DNA from: Rivihabitans pingtungensis
GTDB taxonomy: Bacteria; Pseudomonadota; Gammaproteobacteria; Burkholderiales; Aquaspirillaceae
DNA length: 64,000 bases
Reading direction: 5' to 3'
NCBI RefSeq assembly: GCF_003201855.1
Contig: NZ_QJKI01000018.1
Coordinates: 1 to 64,000, forward strand
Shown: positions 50,894 to 60,204 of the stretch, in pieces
Layout of the letters: each line of letters begins with the position of its first letter
Position numbering within the stretch: position 1 is the first letter of the stretch
Notes under the pieces: generated by a model
What the model saw: the letters and a program-made list of their open reading frames with translations, nothing else
Databases searched by the model: none
Told to the model about the DNA's origin: nothing
Translations under genes and position numbers: made by a program

Positions 50894-51244
50894 ATGACCG
50901 TCTGCATTTACCACAACCCCCGTTGTTCCAAATCCCGCGATACGCTGGCGCTGTTGCACGCCCAGGGGCTGACGCCCACGGTGGTTGCCTATCTGGACAC
51001 CCCGCCGGACGCCGCCACCTTGCGCGAGGTGCTGGCCAAACTGGGGCTGAGCGATGCCCGCGCGCTGATGCGCAAGGGCGAGGCGGAATACACCGATTTG
51101 AATCTGGCCGCCCCCAGCCTGAGCCAGGAGGCGCTGATTGCCGCGATGGTGGCGCACCCGCGCTTGATCGAGCGGCCGATTGTGGTCAACGGCAACAAGG
51201 CAGCGATTGGCCGTCCGCCTGAGCAAGTGTTGGCGATTCTGTAA
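50894..51244 (+). CDS. arsC: ArsC-family reductase (glutaredoxin-dependent arsenate reductase-like)
   Basis: A 116-residue thioredoxin-fold protein with IYHNPRCSKSRDTLALL at the N-terminus (catalytic Cys about residue 11), GEAEYTDLNL, and RPIVVNGNKAAIGRPPE at the end. This fits the ArsC family. There is no arsB, arsR or acr3 nearby, so the role in arsenate resistance is uncertain; YffB/Spx-like relatives have other roles. Confidence 0.85.
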   Translation: MTVCIYHNPRCSKSRDTLALLHAQGLTPTVVAYLDTPPDAATLREVLAKLGLSDARALMRKGEAEYTDLNLAAPSLSQEALIAAMVAHPRLIERPIVVNGNKAAIGRPPEQVLAIL

Positions 51245-51307
51245 AACACCCCAGGCCGGTTTTCTGCCAGAATTCTGTTTTTACCCACCCTGACACGCGG
51301 ATTCACC

Positions 51308-52246
51308 ATGAGCTACAAAGTCTTTGTCGACGGCCAGGAAGGCACCACCGGGCTGCAAATCAACGAATACCTCGCCAAGCGCGACGACATCACCCTGCTC
51401 AAGATCGACTCTGACAAGCGCAAGGACCTGGCCGAGCGCCAGCGCCTGATCAATGAATCCGACGTCACCTTTTTGTGCCTGCCGGATGCGGCGGCCAAAG
51501 AGTCGGTGAGCCTGGTGAACAACCCCAACACCTGCGTGATCGACGCCTCCACCGCTCACCGGGTGAACCCGGACTGGGTGTTTGGTCTGCCGGAGCTGGC
51601 CGCTGACCAGCGCGACAAGATTCGCGCCAGCAAGCGCATCGCCAACCCCGGCTGCCACGCCAGCGCCTTTATCCTGGCGCTGCGCCCGCTGGTGGCCGCC
51701 GGCCTGTTGCCGGCCGACAGCCAGATTGCCGCCAATTCCATCACCGGCTATTCCGGCGGCGGCAAGTCGATGATTGCCGAATACGAAAGCCCGGAGCGCA
51801 TTCTGGCCCCGCGCGCCTACGCGCTGGGCCTGGCGCACAAGCATCTGCCGGAAATGCAGGCCTACACCGGGCTGAGCGTGGCGCCGATCTTCCAGCCAAT
51901 TGTCGGCCCGTTCTACAAAGGCCTGGCGGTGACCTGCTATCTGCACCCGCAGCAATTCAGCCGCGCCGCCACCCCGCAACAGGTGCGCGAGCTGCTGGCC
52001 GATTACTATCAGGGCGAGCGCTTTATCCGCGTGCTGCCGTTTGACCTGAACGCCACCACCGACGGCGGTTTTTACAATGTCGAGGCCAATAACGGCAGCA
52101 ACCATGTGGACATCGCCGTGTACGGCACCGAAGAGCGCATGCTGCTGATTGCCCGCCTGGACAATCTGGGCAAGGGCGCCTCGGGCGCGGCGGTGCAGTC
52201 GATGAATGTGCACCTGGGCGTGGAAGAAAGCCTGGGCTTGGTGTAA
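51308..52246 (+). CDS. argC: N-acetyl-gamma-glutamyl-phosphate reductase, type 2
   Basis: Third step of arginine synthesis. At 312 residues it is the shorter type 2 form (AstC/ArgC2-like), with [19 protein letters not shown], the catalytic Cys in [17 protein letters not shown] and [19 protein letters not shown] at 51308. No other arg genes adjacent; repeat copy E fills the space after its stop. Confidence 0.93.
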   Translation: MSYKVFVDGQEGTTGLQINEYLAKRDDITLLKIDSDKRKDLAERQRLINESDVTFLCLPDAAAKESVSLVNNPNTCVIDASTAHRVNPDWVFGLPELAADQRDKIRASKRIANPGCHASAFILALRPLVAAGLLPADSQIAANSITGYSGGGKSMIAEYESPERILAPRAYALGLAHKHLPEMQAYTGLSVAPIFQPIVGPFYKGLAVTCYLHPQQFSRAATPQQVRELLADYYQGERFIRVLPFDLNATTDGGFYNVEANNGSNHVDIAVYGTEERMLLIARLDNLGKGASGAAVQSMNVHLGVEESLGLV

Positions 52247-52350
52247 GCGCCGCTCACCCAACCCTCCTGGCGTCGTTGCCCAACCTTGGCGTACCTTGTA
52301 CGGTCTGTGGCCGCACGCCAGGCCAGGATGGCAGCGCTCAGTTTGGCTGG
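52247..52350 (-). repeat. R1 dispersed repeat, copy E
   Basis: Starts right after the argC stop with GCGCCGCTCACCCAACCCTC and contains the inverted core. It lies between convergent genes, like copy B. Confidence 0.8.
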
Positions 52351-52428
52351 CCACGCCACGCAGACGCGGGGGCAAAAATACCGCCCCCGACCGTCAGCTT
52401 GGCTGGCGCATCACCCGCCGTGGCGGGT

Positions 52429-52983
52429 TTATTTTTTGTCGTCGCCGCCGCCGAACAACTGCAACATCCGGCGCAGACTCTCAATCTGGCCGTTCAGCAG
52501 CAGCTTCCAGCCATCGCCATCACGGCGGGTGCTGATCACCGTCAAGGTGCTTTGTTCCATGCCCAGCGCACGCGAGTTCACCCGCGCCAGCACATGGGCC
52601 TGGTCTTTTTCTGGCACCGAACCCAATATCTGACTGCTGTCCACCTCACTCATTGCCAGCCGTACGGCCAACACCTTGCCAACCAGCTTGGCGGCCGGCA
52701 TGGCGCGAGCCTCGGCCATGGTGGCTTTGGGGCCCACAAACATGGCCATGGCTTTGTGCGGGGGTTTGCTCCGGCTTTCCTGCTCCAGTATCGACAGCAA
52801 CACCTGCTGCATGCCGTTCAATTCGTCTGGATGCAGGCTGGCAGCCATGGTTTCGGTGTCTTTACGCTGCAAGGCGGCCAGGTATTCGCTGGCGGCTTGT
52901 TCCGGGGTGGCCGCCGCCAGGGCGGCGGCGCTGAGGGAGAGGGTGCAAAGCGTGAGGGCAAGACGGGACAGACAGGCGCGCAT
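52429..52983 (-). CDS. small exported protein of unknown function
   Basis: A 184-residue protein with a clear signal peptide (MRACLSRLALTLCTLSLSAA, cleavage probably after ALAA). The mature part (TPEQAASEYLAALQRKDTET, then HPDELNGMQQVLLS) resembles small periplasmic NTF2-like or DUF4878-type domains, and I give no function. Start at 52983; a 14-residue upstream extension would spoil the signal peptide. Confidence 0.7.
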   Translation of the reverse strand: MRACLSRLALTLCTLSLSAAALAAATPEQAASEYLAALQRKDTETMAASLHPDELNGMQQVLLSILEQESRSKPPHKAMAMFVGPKATMAEARAMPAAKLVGKVLAVRLAMSEVDSSQILGSVPEKDQAHVLARVNSRALGMEQSTLTVISTRRDGDGWKLLLNGQIESLRRMLQLFGGGDDKK

Positions 52984-53110
52984 GGGCAGCTCCAGGGTAG
53001 GACAACACGGGGAAGCCCGCACCATAGCATGCCCCTCACGGCCAGGACATTGGCAAAAATACGCTCCCCCCCTCAGATGGCGCCACCCCGTGCGTCAGGC
53101 CCGGATGGCA

Positions 53111-54559
53111 TCAGGATGCAGCAGCCAAGGCCGACGCTGGCAGCGCAGCGGCGTGTTTTTTCATCAGCGCGTAGTAGCACAGCGCGCCGACGCCGCAGCC
53201 GATAAACCAGTTGAAATCGGCCACGCCCTTGGCGCCGGACAGGGTAATGACAATGCCCAGCAGCACGGCGGGAATCAGCGCATACAGCGCGCGGCGGTTC
53301 ACCCCACCCTGATACCAGTAAGCGCCTTCGGGGTGTTCGCTATACAGGTCTTCCACCACGATGTGCTGCTTGCGCACCAGATAAAAATCCACCAGCAGGA
53401 TGCCAAACAGCGGGCCGATAAAGGCGGCCAGCATGTCCAGGGTGTAGTGAATCACCTCGGGCGAGTTGAACAGATTCCACGGGGTGATGAAGATCGACGC
53501 CACCGCAGCAATAAAGCCCCCGGCGCGAAAGCTGATGTGCTTGGGCGCGACATTGGAAAAATCAAACGCCGGCGAGACAAAATTGGCGACGATATTGATG
53601 CCGATGGTGGCGGTGACAAAGGTAAACGCGCCCAGCACGGCGGCCAGGGTGTTGTCGATGCGGCTGACCGTGTCGATCGGGTCGGTGATCATCTGGCCAA
53701 ACACCGGCAGCGTGCCGGACGTCGTCACCACAGTCACCACCGAAAACGCCAGAAAATTCACCGGCAAGCCCCAGAAATTGCCGCGCTTGACCTCGGCAAA
53801 GCTGCGGCCGTAGCGAGAAAAATCGCCAAAATTCAGCATCGGCCCGGAAAAATACGACACCACCAGCGCCACGGCGGTGAGCATCATGCCGGCGGCAGCC
53901 CAGCCGCTGTACTTCACCTCGCCCAGATTCAGGCTGATATTGGCCGGGCCGGCTTTCCAGACAATCCAGCCGGCCAGCAAAAACATCACCGCGTACACCG
54001 CCGGGCCCGCCCAGTCGATGAATTTCTTGATCGACTCCATGCCGTGCCAGAACACCACCGCCTGCAACAGCCACATGATCATGAAACCCATCCAGCCCAG
54101 GTAAGACAACCCAAGCAGATGGCTGTGCGCCAGCTCGCCCAAACCAGGAAAAAACCGCAGCAGCAAGATATTCAGCGCCGAGGACGCCAAAAAGGTCTGG
54201 ATGCCATACCAGGCCACGGCAATCAGGCCGCGAATAATGGCCGGCACATTGGCGCCAAACACGCCAAACGCCATGCGGCACGCCACTGGGTAGGGCACGC
54301 CCGCCTGCTGGCTGGGCTTGGCCACCCAATTGCACATCACATTGACAATGCAGATGCCAACAATCAGCGACACCAGCACCTGCCAGCTGGACAAGCCCAG
54401 GGCAAACAGGCTGCCGGCAAATACATAGCCGCCCACGCTGTGCACATCGGACATCCAGAAGGCAAAGATGTTGTACCAAGTCCAGTTTTGCTCTTGCAGC
54501 GGAGCAAGGTCTTCATTGTGCAGCCGCTCGCTGGGAGCGCGGGTCAAAACAGAGGGCAT
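53111..54559 (-). CDS. NCS1-family permease, probable allantoin transporter
   Basis: A 482-residue nucleobase-cation-symport-1 transporter with about 12 helices. NWTWYNIFAFWMSDVHSVGG at the start, then SYFSGPMLNFGDFSRYGR and the ASIFITPWNLFNSPEVIHY segment are family signatures. Its place next to the GntR gene and opposite the ureide genes, with a shared palindrome in the gap, suggests allantoin as substrate (PucI-like). ATG at 54559; upstream codons overlap the regulatory sequences. Confidence 0.88.
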   Translation of the reverse strand: MPSVLTRAPSERLHNEDLAPLQEQNWTWYNIFAFWMSDVHSVGGYVFAGSLFALGLSSWQVLVSLIVGICIVNVMCNWVAKPSQQAGVPYPVACRMAFGVFGANVPAIIRGLIAVAWYGIQTFLASSALNILLLRFFPGLGELAHSHLLGLSYLGWMGFMIMWLLQAVVFWHGMESIKKFIDWAGPAVYAVMFLLAGWIVWKAGPANISLNLGEVKYSGWAAAGMMLTAVALVVSYFSGPMLNFGDFSRYGRSFAEVKRGNFWGLPVNFLAFSVVTVVTTSGTLPVFGQMITDPIDTVSRIDNTLAAVLGAFTFVTATIGINIVANFVSPAFDFSNVAPKHISFRAGGFIAAVASIFITPWNLFNSPEVIHYTLDMLAAFIGPLFGILLVDFYLVRKQHIVVEDLYSEHPEGAYWYQGGVNRRALYALIPAVLLGIVITLSGAKGVADFNWFIGCGVGALCYYALMKKHAAALPASALAAAS

Positions 54560-54601
54560 GGAAGGCTCCTTGGGGTTCAAAACACAAGTCGGCGCGCCAG
54601 T

Positions 54602-54611
54602 TTGTATACAA
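54602..54611. promoter_or_regulatory. GntR-type operator, permease side
   Basis: TTGTATACAA, a perfect palindrome 42 bases before the permease start. It is identical to the core of the site at 54774-54787. Confidence 0.65.
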
Positions 54612-54773
54612 TTTACCACCCAGTGCGCGCCGCCATATGGCATTCAGGCGGGCAAACCCAAGCAATCCATGTGCCTGATCCAGTTTATCTCCTGGTGAAA
54701 TAAGGCGTTTTCGTGGCTAAACCCTTGTCTGGCCACGCAAGCCATGCTTTAAATCGAATACACAGCATTGCTA

Positions 54774-54787
54774 TTTTGTATACAAAA
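54774..54787. promoter_or_regulatory. GntR-type operator, regulator side
   Basis: TTTTGTATACAAAA is a perfect 14-base palindrome 73 bases before the GntR gene. Several GTGCAC-like words follow (54800-54845). Both sites fit a FadR-subfamily regulator autoregulating and repressing the permease. Confidence 0.7.
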
Positions 54788-54860
54788 CATACTTTTCATG
54801 TGTGCAACAATGTGCCACCATAGTGCACATCTCGCAGTGCACGCACTGTAAACCAGCCGG

Positions 54861-55586
54861 ATGGCCCACCCCATGAGCGCACAGAAACCCGACCTCCCCA
54901 CCGCCGACAGCGACGGCGGACGCGACGAAGCCATGTATCGCGGCCTGCACGCCGCCATTTACGAACTGCGCCTGCCGCCAGGCACCCGCCTGCCGGAAGA
55001 CGTGCTCTCCAACACCTATGGCGTCAGCCGCACCCTGGTGCGTAAAGTGCTGCAACGCATGGCCATGGAAGGCCTGGTGGAAATCCGCCGCAATCGCGGC
55101 GCACAAGTGGCCGAACCCAGCGCCGACGAAGCCCGCGAAGTCTTCGCCACCCGCCGCATGCTGGAATGCGGCGCCCTGGCCGAACTGCCGCTGCCCGTGC
55201 CCACCGCTGAATTACAAGCGCTGCGCGAACTGGTGCGCCAGGAAGACGACGCCCAACTCAACGGCGACCGCGTCGCCGCCATCCGCCTCTCCGGCGACTT
55301 CCACATCCGCCTGGCCGCCCTGGGCGGCAACGCCACCCTGACCAAACTGGTGCGCGAACTGGTGGCGCGCAGCTCGCTGATCCTCGCCACCCACGGCTCA
55401 CCCATCTCCGTCACCTGCCGCCACTCCGAACACGAACAAATCATCGACCTGCTGGCGCGCGGCGAACGCCAGGCCGGCGTGGCATGGATGGCCGAACACT
55501 TTGAACACATCACCCGTGGCCTGCGCTGGCGCGAACAACCGCTCGACCTGTTCTCCGTGCTCAAGGGCGGCGACACCCCGACCTGA
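54861..55586 (+). CDS. GntR-family regulator (FadR subfamily) of the ureide genes
   Basis: A 241-residue regulator: winged HTH at about 28-90 (LPPGTRLPEDVLSNTYGVSR, TLVRKVLQRMAMEGLVEI) and an FCD effector domain with metal-site histidines (DFHIRLAALGGN, the late SEHEQIIDLL and AEHFEHI). Position between the permease and the catabolic genes points to control by allantoin or a breakdown product. A second ATG at 54873 is also possible. Confidence 0.9.
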   Translation: MAHPMSAQKPDLPTADSDGGRDEAMYRGLHAAIYELRLPPGTRLPEDVLSNTYGVSRTLVRKVLQRMAMEGLVEIRRNRGAQVAEPSADEAREVFATRRMLECGALAELPLPVPTAELQALRELVRQEDDAQLNGDRVAAIRLSGDFHIRLAALGGNATLTKLVRELVARSSLILATHGSPISVTCRHSEHEQIIDLLARGERQAGVAWMAEHFEHITRGLRWREQPLDLFSVLKGGDTPT

Positions 55587-55807
55587 GGCGGGCTGAAATC
55601 AGATAGGGGTGGATGGGGTTTGGCATGGCCACACTTTATGACAATCAATTTTTCAAGGCAGTTGAATTAGCCGTTTTGAATCCATCCACACCTGAAAAAC
55701 CTGATTATTATCTTGCATGTAAGACAAACCATCCCAATACCGACCACCATGCCCGCTCACCACACCGCCCTGTGCACACCACCGCTTTACCCCCCCATAA
55801 AGCCCGC
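55587..55807. other. intergenic region after the GntR gene
   Basis: About 220 bases. A short open frame (55613-55810) exists but its composition and lack of similarity argue against it. No terminator recognised. Confidence 0.4.
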
Positions 55808-56048
55808 TGAGCATCGCAGAAAACCGGGGGGCAGTCCGGCCCGGCTAAGCGGCGGCGCAGCCGACGCGCCATTCCGGGCCGGCCCCGGTTTTCGAGAAGC
55901 GCAAGGGACCACCGACGCCGCAGGCGGCGGACGGGCGGGCGTCCTGGGGTCGCCTTTCTTTGCCTACTTTCTTTGGCGAAGCAAAGAAAGTAGGTCGGCC
56001 GCGGGACGAACTCCCGCTTTAAATCCGGCCCGCGCGCAGCGCGGCACA
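55808..56048. repeat. R3 long structured repeat, copy 2
   Basis: Second copy of the repeat at 46049-46281. Its hairpin CTACTTTCTTTG (55964-55975) with CAAAGAAAGTAG (55982-55993) and loop GCGAAG keeps the pairing while the bases differ from copy 1. It sits just upstream of the racemase gene. Confidence 0.85.
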
Positions 56049-56100
56049 CTAAAAACCCCGCGCTAAGCACCACCAAATCCACCTACCCCCGGACCCCACC

Positions 56101-56838
56101 ATGCACATCCGCCTGATCAACCCCAACACCTCGGCCGCCATGACCGCCAGCATCGGCGCCGCCGCCCAACGCATCGCCGCGCCAACCACCCGCCTCACCG
56201 CCGTCAACCCCGCCGACGGCCCCGAATCCATCGAAAGCCACTTCGACGACGCCATCGCCGCCGTCGGCGTCTGCGAAGAAATCCTGCGCGGCGAACGCGA
56301 CGGCGTAGACGCCTACATCATCGCCTGCTTTGGCGACCCCGGCCTGAACGCCGCCCGCGAACTCACCCGCGCCCCCGTCATCGGCATCGCCCAAGCCGCC
56401 TTCCACATGGCCAGCCTGGTCAGCACCCGCTTTTCCGTGGTCACCACCCTGCGCCGCACCGTGATCCTGGCCGAACATTTGCTCAGCCAATACGGCTGCG
56501 CCACGCTGTGCGCCAGCGTGCGCGCCACCGACATCCCGGTGCTGGAACTCGAACACAACCCCAGCGCCTGCGCCGCCCAACTGATCGACCAAGCCCAACA
56601 CGCCCGCGACCACGACGGCGCCGGCGCCATCGTGCTGGGCTGTGGCGGCATGGCCAGCTTTGCCGCCGACATGCAAGCCGCGCTGGGCATCCCGGTGATC
56701 GACGGCGTCAGCGCGGCAGTCAAACTGGCCGAAGCCGCCGTCGGCCTCGGCCTGCACACCAGCAAGCACGGCGACCTGGCCACGCCGCTGCCCAAATCAT
56801 TCACCGGCCGTTTTGCGCATTTTTCCCGGAGCGCCTGA
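56101..56838 (+). CDS. Asp/Glu/hydantoin racemase family, probable allantoin racemase
   Basis: A 245-residue racemase with IRLINPNTSAAMTASIG, the first catalytic cysteine in AYIIACFGDPGLNAARELT and the second in AIVLGCGGMASFAADMQ. In a ureide operon this family racemises S- and R-allantoin (HpxA-type), which lets a stereospecific allantoinase use all the substrate. The allantoin assignment rests on context; hydantoin is the alternative. The next gene starts 2 bases after its stop. Confidence 0.85.
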   Translation: MHIRLINPNTSAAMTASIGAAAQRIAAPTTRLTAVNPADGPESIESHFDDAIAAVGVCEEILRGERDGVDAYIIACFGDPGLNAARELTRAPVIGIAQAAFHMASLVSTRFSVVTTLRRTVILAEHLLSQYGCATLCASVRATDIPVLELEHNPSACAAQLIDQAQHARDHDGAGAIVLGCGGMASFAADMQAALGIPVIDGVSAAVKLAEAAVGLGLHTSKHGDLATPLPKSFTGRFAHFSRSA

Positions 56839-56840
56839 CC

Positions 56841-57782
56841 ATGACCCCACTGTCTGCTGACTACCCCCGCGACCTGCGCGGCTACGGCCGCACCCCGCCA
56901 CACGCCCAATGGCCGGGCCAGGCGCGCATTGCCGTGCAATTTGTGCTCAATTACGAAGAAGGCGGCGAAAACTGCGTGCTGCACGGCGACGCCGGCAGCG
57001 AGCAATTCCTGTCGGAAATGTTCAACCCCGCCAGCTACCCCGAGCGGCATTTGTCGATGGAATCCATCTACGAATACGGCTCGCGCGCCGGGGTATGGCG
57101 CATCCTGCGCGAATTCGAACGCCGTGGTTGGCCGCTGACCGTGTTTGCCGTCGGCATGGCCATGCAGCGCCACCCCGAGCTGGCCGCCGCCTGCGTGGAG
57201 CTGGGCCATGAAATCGCCTGCCACGGCTGGCGCTGGATTCACTACCAGCACATGGACGAAGCCACTGAGCGCGAACACATGCGCCTGGCGCTGGACACCC
57301 TCACCGCGCTCACCGGCCAGCGCCCGCTGGGCTGGTACACCGGCCGCGACAGCCCCAACACCCGCCGGCTGGTGGTGGACGACGGCGGCCTGCTGTACGA
57401 CTCGGACTACTACGGCGACGACCTGCCGTTCTGGACCGAAGTCACCCGCAGCGACGGCGTGACCGCGCCGCACCTGGTGGTGCCCTACACCCTGGACGTC
57501 AACGACATGCGCTTTGCCCTGCCGCAGGGCTTTAGCCACGGCGAGCCGTTTTATCAATACCTGAAAGACAGCTTTGACGTGCTGTACGCCGAAGGCGACG
57601 AAGCGCCAAAAATGCTGTCGGTAGGCATGCACTGCCGCCTGCTCGGCCGCCCCGGCCGCTTTGCCGCGCTGCGCCGCTTTATGGATTACATCGCCAGCCA
57701 CGAGCGGGTGTGGGTGTGCCGCCGGGTGGACATTGCCCGCCATTGGTGTGAGGTGCATCCGTATGCGCCGGCCGCGCGCTGA
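56841..57782 (+). CDS. puuE: allantoinase, polysaccharide deacetylase-fold type
   Basis: Metal-independent allantoinase that opens allantoin to allantoate. The 313-residue protein has YPRDLRGYGRTPPHAQWPGQ, RIAVQFVLNYEEGGENCVLH, LGHEIACHGWRWIHYQHMDE and GWYTGRDSPNTRRL, all of which I recognise from PuuE of Pseudomonas. The unrelated amidohydrolase-type allantoinase is not present here. ATG at 56841, right after the racemase. Confidence 0.93.
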   Translation: MTPLSADYPRDLRGYGRTPPHAQWPGQARIAVQFVLNYEEGGENCVLHGDAGSEQFLSEMFNPASYPERHLSMESIYEYGSRAGVWRILREFERRGWPLTVFAVGMAMQRHPELAAACVELGHEIACHGWRWIHYQHMDEATEREHMRLALDTLTALTGQRPLGWYTGRDSPNTRRLVVDDGGLLYDSDYYGDDLPFWTEVTRSDGVTAPHLVVPYTLDVNDMRFALPQGFSHGEPFYQYLKDSFDVLYAEGDEAPKMLSVGMHCRLLGRPGRFAALRRFMDYIASHERVWVCRRVDIARHWCEVHPYAPAAR

Positions 57783-57814
57783 GCGCCGCTAAGCACGCAC
57801 CACGGCGTGGGGCG

Positions 57815-57965
57815 GCGTCGTCGCGCAACAACCGGCGGTTAACGAGATTGCACCGACGGCACGCCGTGGATGTTTGCCTGGGCCCCCGCCTGCGCGGGGG
57901 CGACGCGGTGGTGAGTAAAACACCCGGTGTGGCGCGCAGCGATGGTGTGTGTGGATGGCGCGATC
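57815..57965. repeat. R2 REP-like repeat, copy 3
   Basis: Hairpin GCCCCCGC-CTGC-GCGGGGGC at 57882-57901 with AACGAGATTGCACC and GACGCGGTGG flanks like copy 1. It lies between puuE and the allantoicase gene. Confidence 0.8.
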
Positions 57966-58032
57966 AGTCGGCTACTTGCAGCATCCATGCATCCGTGAAC
58001 AACACCCACCACTCGACGCGCCCCACCGAGTC

Positions 58033-58052
58033 ATTCCCGCGCAGGCGGGAAT
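58033..58052. repeat. dRS3-like inverted repeat
   Basis: ATTCCCGCGCAGGCGGGAAT fits ATTCCC-N8-GGGAAT, the consensus of the 20-base dRS3 element of Neisseria. One copy only in this window. Confidence 0.55.
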
Positions 58053-58159
58053 CCAGACCTTGCCACGACGAGCTGCCGTGACCTTAGGGTGCGGAGCTAC
58101 ATTGAATAACCCGCCCGACACGGGCGCTTAAACTAAATTACTGAATAAAGGAACACGCC

Positions 58160-59191
58160 ATGAGTCATCCTGTTTCTGCCGCCGTGCGGGTGGCCGCCGC
58201 GGTGGACTTGCCCGACTGGGCGCGTCGGGCGGTGAACCTGGCCGATGCCCGGCTGGGCGCGCGCGCCTTGGGCGCCAGCGACGAATTTTTTGCCCCGCTG
58301 GCGCGCATGCTCAACCCGGAGCCGGCGGTGTTTGTGCCCGGCCAGTACGACGCCCACGGTAAGTGGATGGACGGCTGGGAAACCCGCCGCCGACGCGGGC
58401 CGGGCCACGACTGGAGCATCATCGGTCTGGCGCGGCGCGGCCGGGTGTTTGGCTTTGACGTGGACACCAGCCACTTCACCGGCAATTACGCGCCGGCCAT
58501 CGCCATCGAAGCCACCGACTGCCCCAGCGACGACCCCGAGGTGCTGGCGCGCGCCAGCTGGACGCCGCTGCTGACCTCCACCAGCCTGCGCGGCGACAGC
58601 CACCATCTGCTGGCGGTGGCGGACGACGGGGTGTGGAGCCATCTGCGCGTGCACATCTACCCGGACGGCGGCGTGGCCCGGCTGCGCGTGTACGGCCGCC
58701 CGGCGGAAATCACTGCCGGCCCGGACGGGCTGACCGACCTGGCCGCGCAGATCAACGGCGGCCGCGCGCTGGCCTGGAACGACGCCCACTTTGGCCAGGC
58801 GGCCAATCTGCTGGCGCCGGGGCGTGGGGTGAATATGGGCGACGGCTGGGAAACCCGCCGCCGACGCGAGCCGGGGCACGACTGGTGCATTATCGAGCTG
58901 GGCGCGCCGGGGGTGATTGAGCGCATCGAGGTGGACACCGCCCACTTCAAGGGCAATTACCCGGACCGTTTTTCCATGCAGGCGGCGCGGGTGGACGGCG
59001 GCACCGAGCAATCGGTGATTACCCAAAGCATGTTCTGGCCGACGCTGATTGGTGAAACGCCGCTGTCGATGGACGCCGAGCATGTGTTCAGCGCGGGCAT
59101 TGCCGCGCTGGGCGTCGTCAGCCATGTGCGCTTTAACATCCACCCGGATGGCGGCGTGTCGCGGCTGCGGTTGTGGGGGCGGCCGGCATGA
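58160..59191 (+). CDS. alc: allantoicase
   Basis: Splits allantoate to ureidoglycolate and urea. The 343-residue protein is built of two similar halves: [20 protein letters not shown] and [15 protein letters not shown] in the first, and [20 protein letters not shown] and [15 protein letters not shown] in the second. This internal duplication is typical of allantoicase. The stop overlaps the next start by 4 bases (ATGA). Confidence 0.95.
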   Translation: MSHPVSAAVRVAAAVDLPDWARRAVNLADARLGARALGASDEFFAPLARMLNPEPAVFVPGQYDAHGKWMDGWETRRRRGPGHDWSIIGLARRGRVFGFDVDTSHFTGNYAPAIAIEATDCPSDDPEVLARASWTPLLTSTSLRGDSHHLLAVADDGVWSHLRVHIYPDGGVARLRVYGRPAEITAGPDGLTDLAAQINGGRALAWNDAHFGQAANLLAPGRGVNMGDGWETRRRREPGHDWCIIELGAPGVIERIEVDTAHFKGNYPDRFSMQAARVDGGTEQSVITQSMFWPTLIGETPLSMDAEHVFSAGIAALGVVSHVRFNIHPDGGVSRLRLWGRPA

Positions 59192-59682
59192 TCACCCTCA
59201 CCGCCAGCACGCTGAGCGCCGATGCGTTTGCCCCGTTTGGCCAAGTGCTGTCCGCCGCCAGCGCGGCGCGGCAGTTCACCATCAATGGCGGCAACACCGA
59301 ACGTTTTCATGATCTGGCCGAGCTGTCGGCCGGCGCGGACGGCCGGCTGATTGTCAGCCTGTTTCGCGGCCAGCCGCGCGCGCTGCCGTTTGCGGTGAGC
59401 ATGCTGGAGCGCCACCCGCTGGGCAGCCAGGCTTTCTTGCCGCTGGGCGAACGGCCGTATCTGGTGGTGGTGGCCCCACCCGGCGCGCCGCCCAGCCCGG
59501 CAAGTGTGCGCGCCTTTCTCGCCGCCCCCGGCCAGGGGGTGAACTATGCGCCGGGAGTGTGGCATCACCCGCTGCTGGCGCTGGACGCAGTCAGCGACTT
59601 TTGGGTGATCGACCGCGCCGGCCCCGGCGACAACTGCGAAGAAATCACCCTGGCCGAGCCGGTGTGGGTGCAGCGGCCCTGA
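59188..59682 (+). CDS. allA: ureidoglycolate lyase
   Basis: Releases urea from ureidoglycolate to give glyoxylate, the last step of the path here. The 164-residue cupin has [45 protein letters not shown] and the metal-site region [16 protein letters not shown]. It is translationally coupled to allantoicase. No urease gene is in the window. Confidence 0.93.
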   Translation: MITLTASTLSADAFAPFGQVLSAASAARQFTINGGNTERFHDLAELSAGADGRLIVSLFRGQPRALPFAVSMLERHPLGSQAFLPLGERPYLVVVAPPGAPPSPASVRAFLAAPGQGVNYAPGVWHHPLLALDAVSDFWVIDRAGPGDNCEEITLAEPVWVQRP

Positions 59683-59722
59683 CGTAACCCTCCCTGGCCC
59701 GGCCTGCGCCGGGCGGGGACTC

Positions 59723-59876
59723 AGCGCCGCTCACCGCGTCATTGCACAGCCTTGCCGTATTGCTTGCACTGTCTGCATCCATCTCTGCGCGCCTGGCCAG
59801 GCGCACGACCGCAGACAGTACAAGGCGTACGGCAAGGTCGGGCAACCACGCCAGGCGGGTTTTGTTCGCCGCGCTT
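59723..59876. repeat. R1 dispersed repeat, copy F (head-to-head composite)
   Basis: The first part (59723-59776) reads like the start of copy B, the second (about 59790-59876) like the end of copy D, so it is two half copies in opposite orientation. It fills the gap between allA and the norF-like gene. Confidence 0.75.
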
Positions 59877-59923
59877 ATCCGCCATCAAGGCCAGCCCCAC
59901 CCCCACTGCGGCATCATCCGCAC

Positions 59924-60202
59924 ATGCTTTCTTCTCATTCTCCCGCGTCCACGCCGCGCCCGGTGTGGCCGGTCTGGCTCTACCTGAGCGCGTTGACCCT
60001 GGCGCTGGCCGCCCTGGCCGAGTGGCGCAGCCATGCCGCGCTGGCGGCGCTGGCGTTGGGCGGCGCCTGGCTCAAGGGCGTGGTCATCATCGAATCTTTC
60101 ATGGCCCTGCGCGATGCGCCGATGTGGCTGCGCGCGGCGGTGCATGGCTGGCTGGCGCTGTTGTGCGGCGGGCTGTGCGCCAGTTTTCTGTATGGAGGCT
60201 GA
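59924..60202 (+). CDS. norF: NorF-like small membrane protein
   Basis: A 92-residue protein with three hydrophobic segments (WLYLSALTLALAALAEW, AWLKGVVIIESFMALRDAPM, GWLALLCGGLCASFLYGG), of the cytochrome c oxidase subunit IV/NorF type. NorF is an accessory of the nitric oxide reductase. It lies 2 bases ahead of norQ, which supports the name; similarity alone would be weak. Confidence 0.75.
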   Translation: MLSSHSPASTPRPVWPVWLYLSALTLALAALAEWRSHAALAALALGGAWLKGVVIIESFMALRDAPMWLRAAVHGWLALLCGGLCASFLYGG

Positions 60203-60204
60203 AC

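Noticed and set aside
55613..55810. Short open frame after the GntR gene
   Set aside because: No similarity, poor ribosome-binding site, and its end runs into repeat R3.
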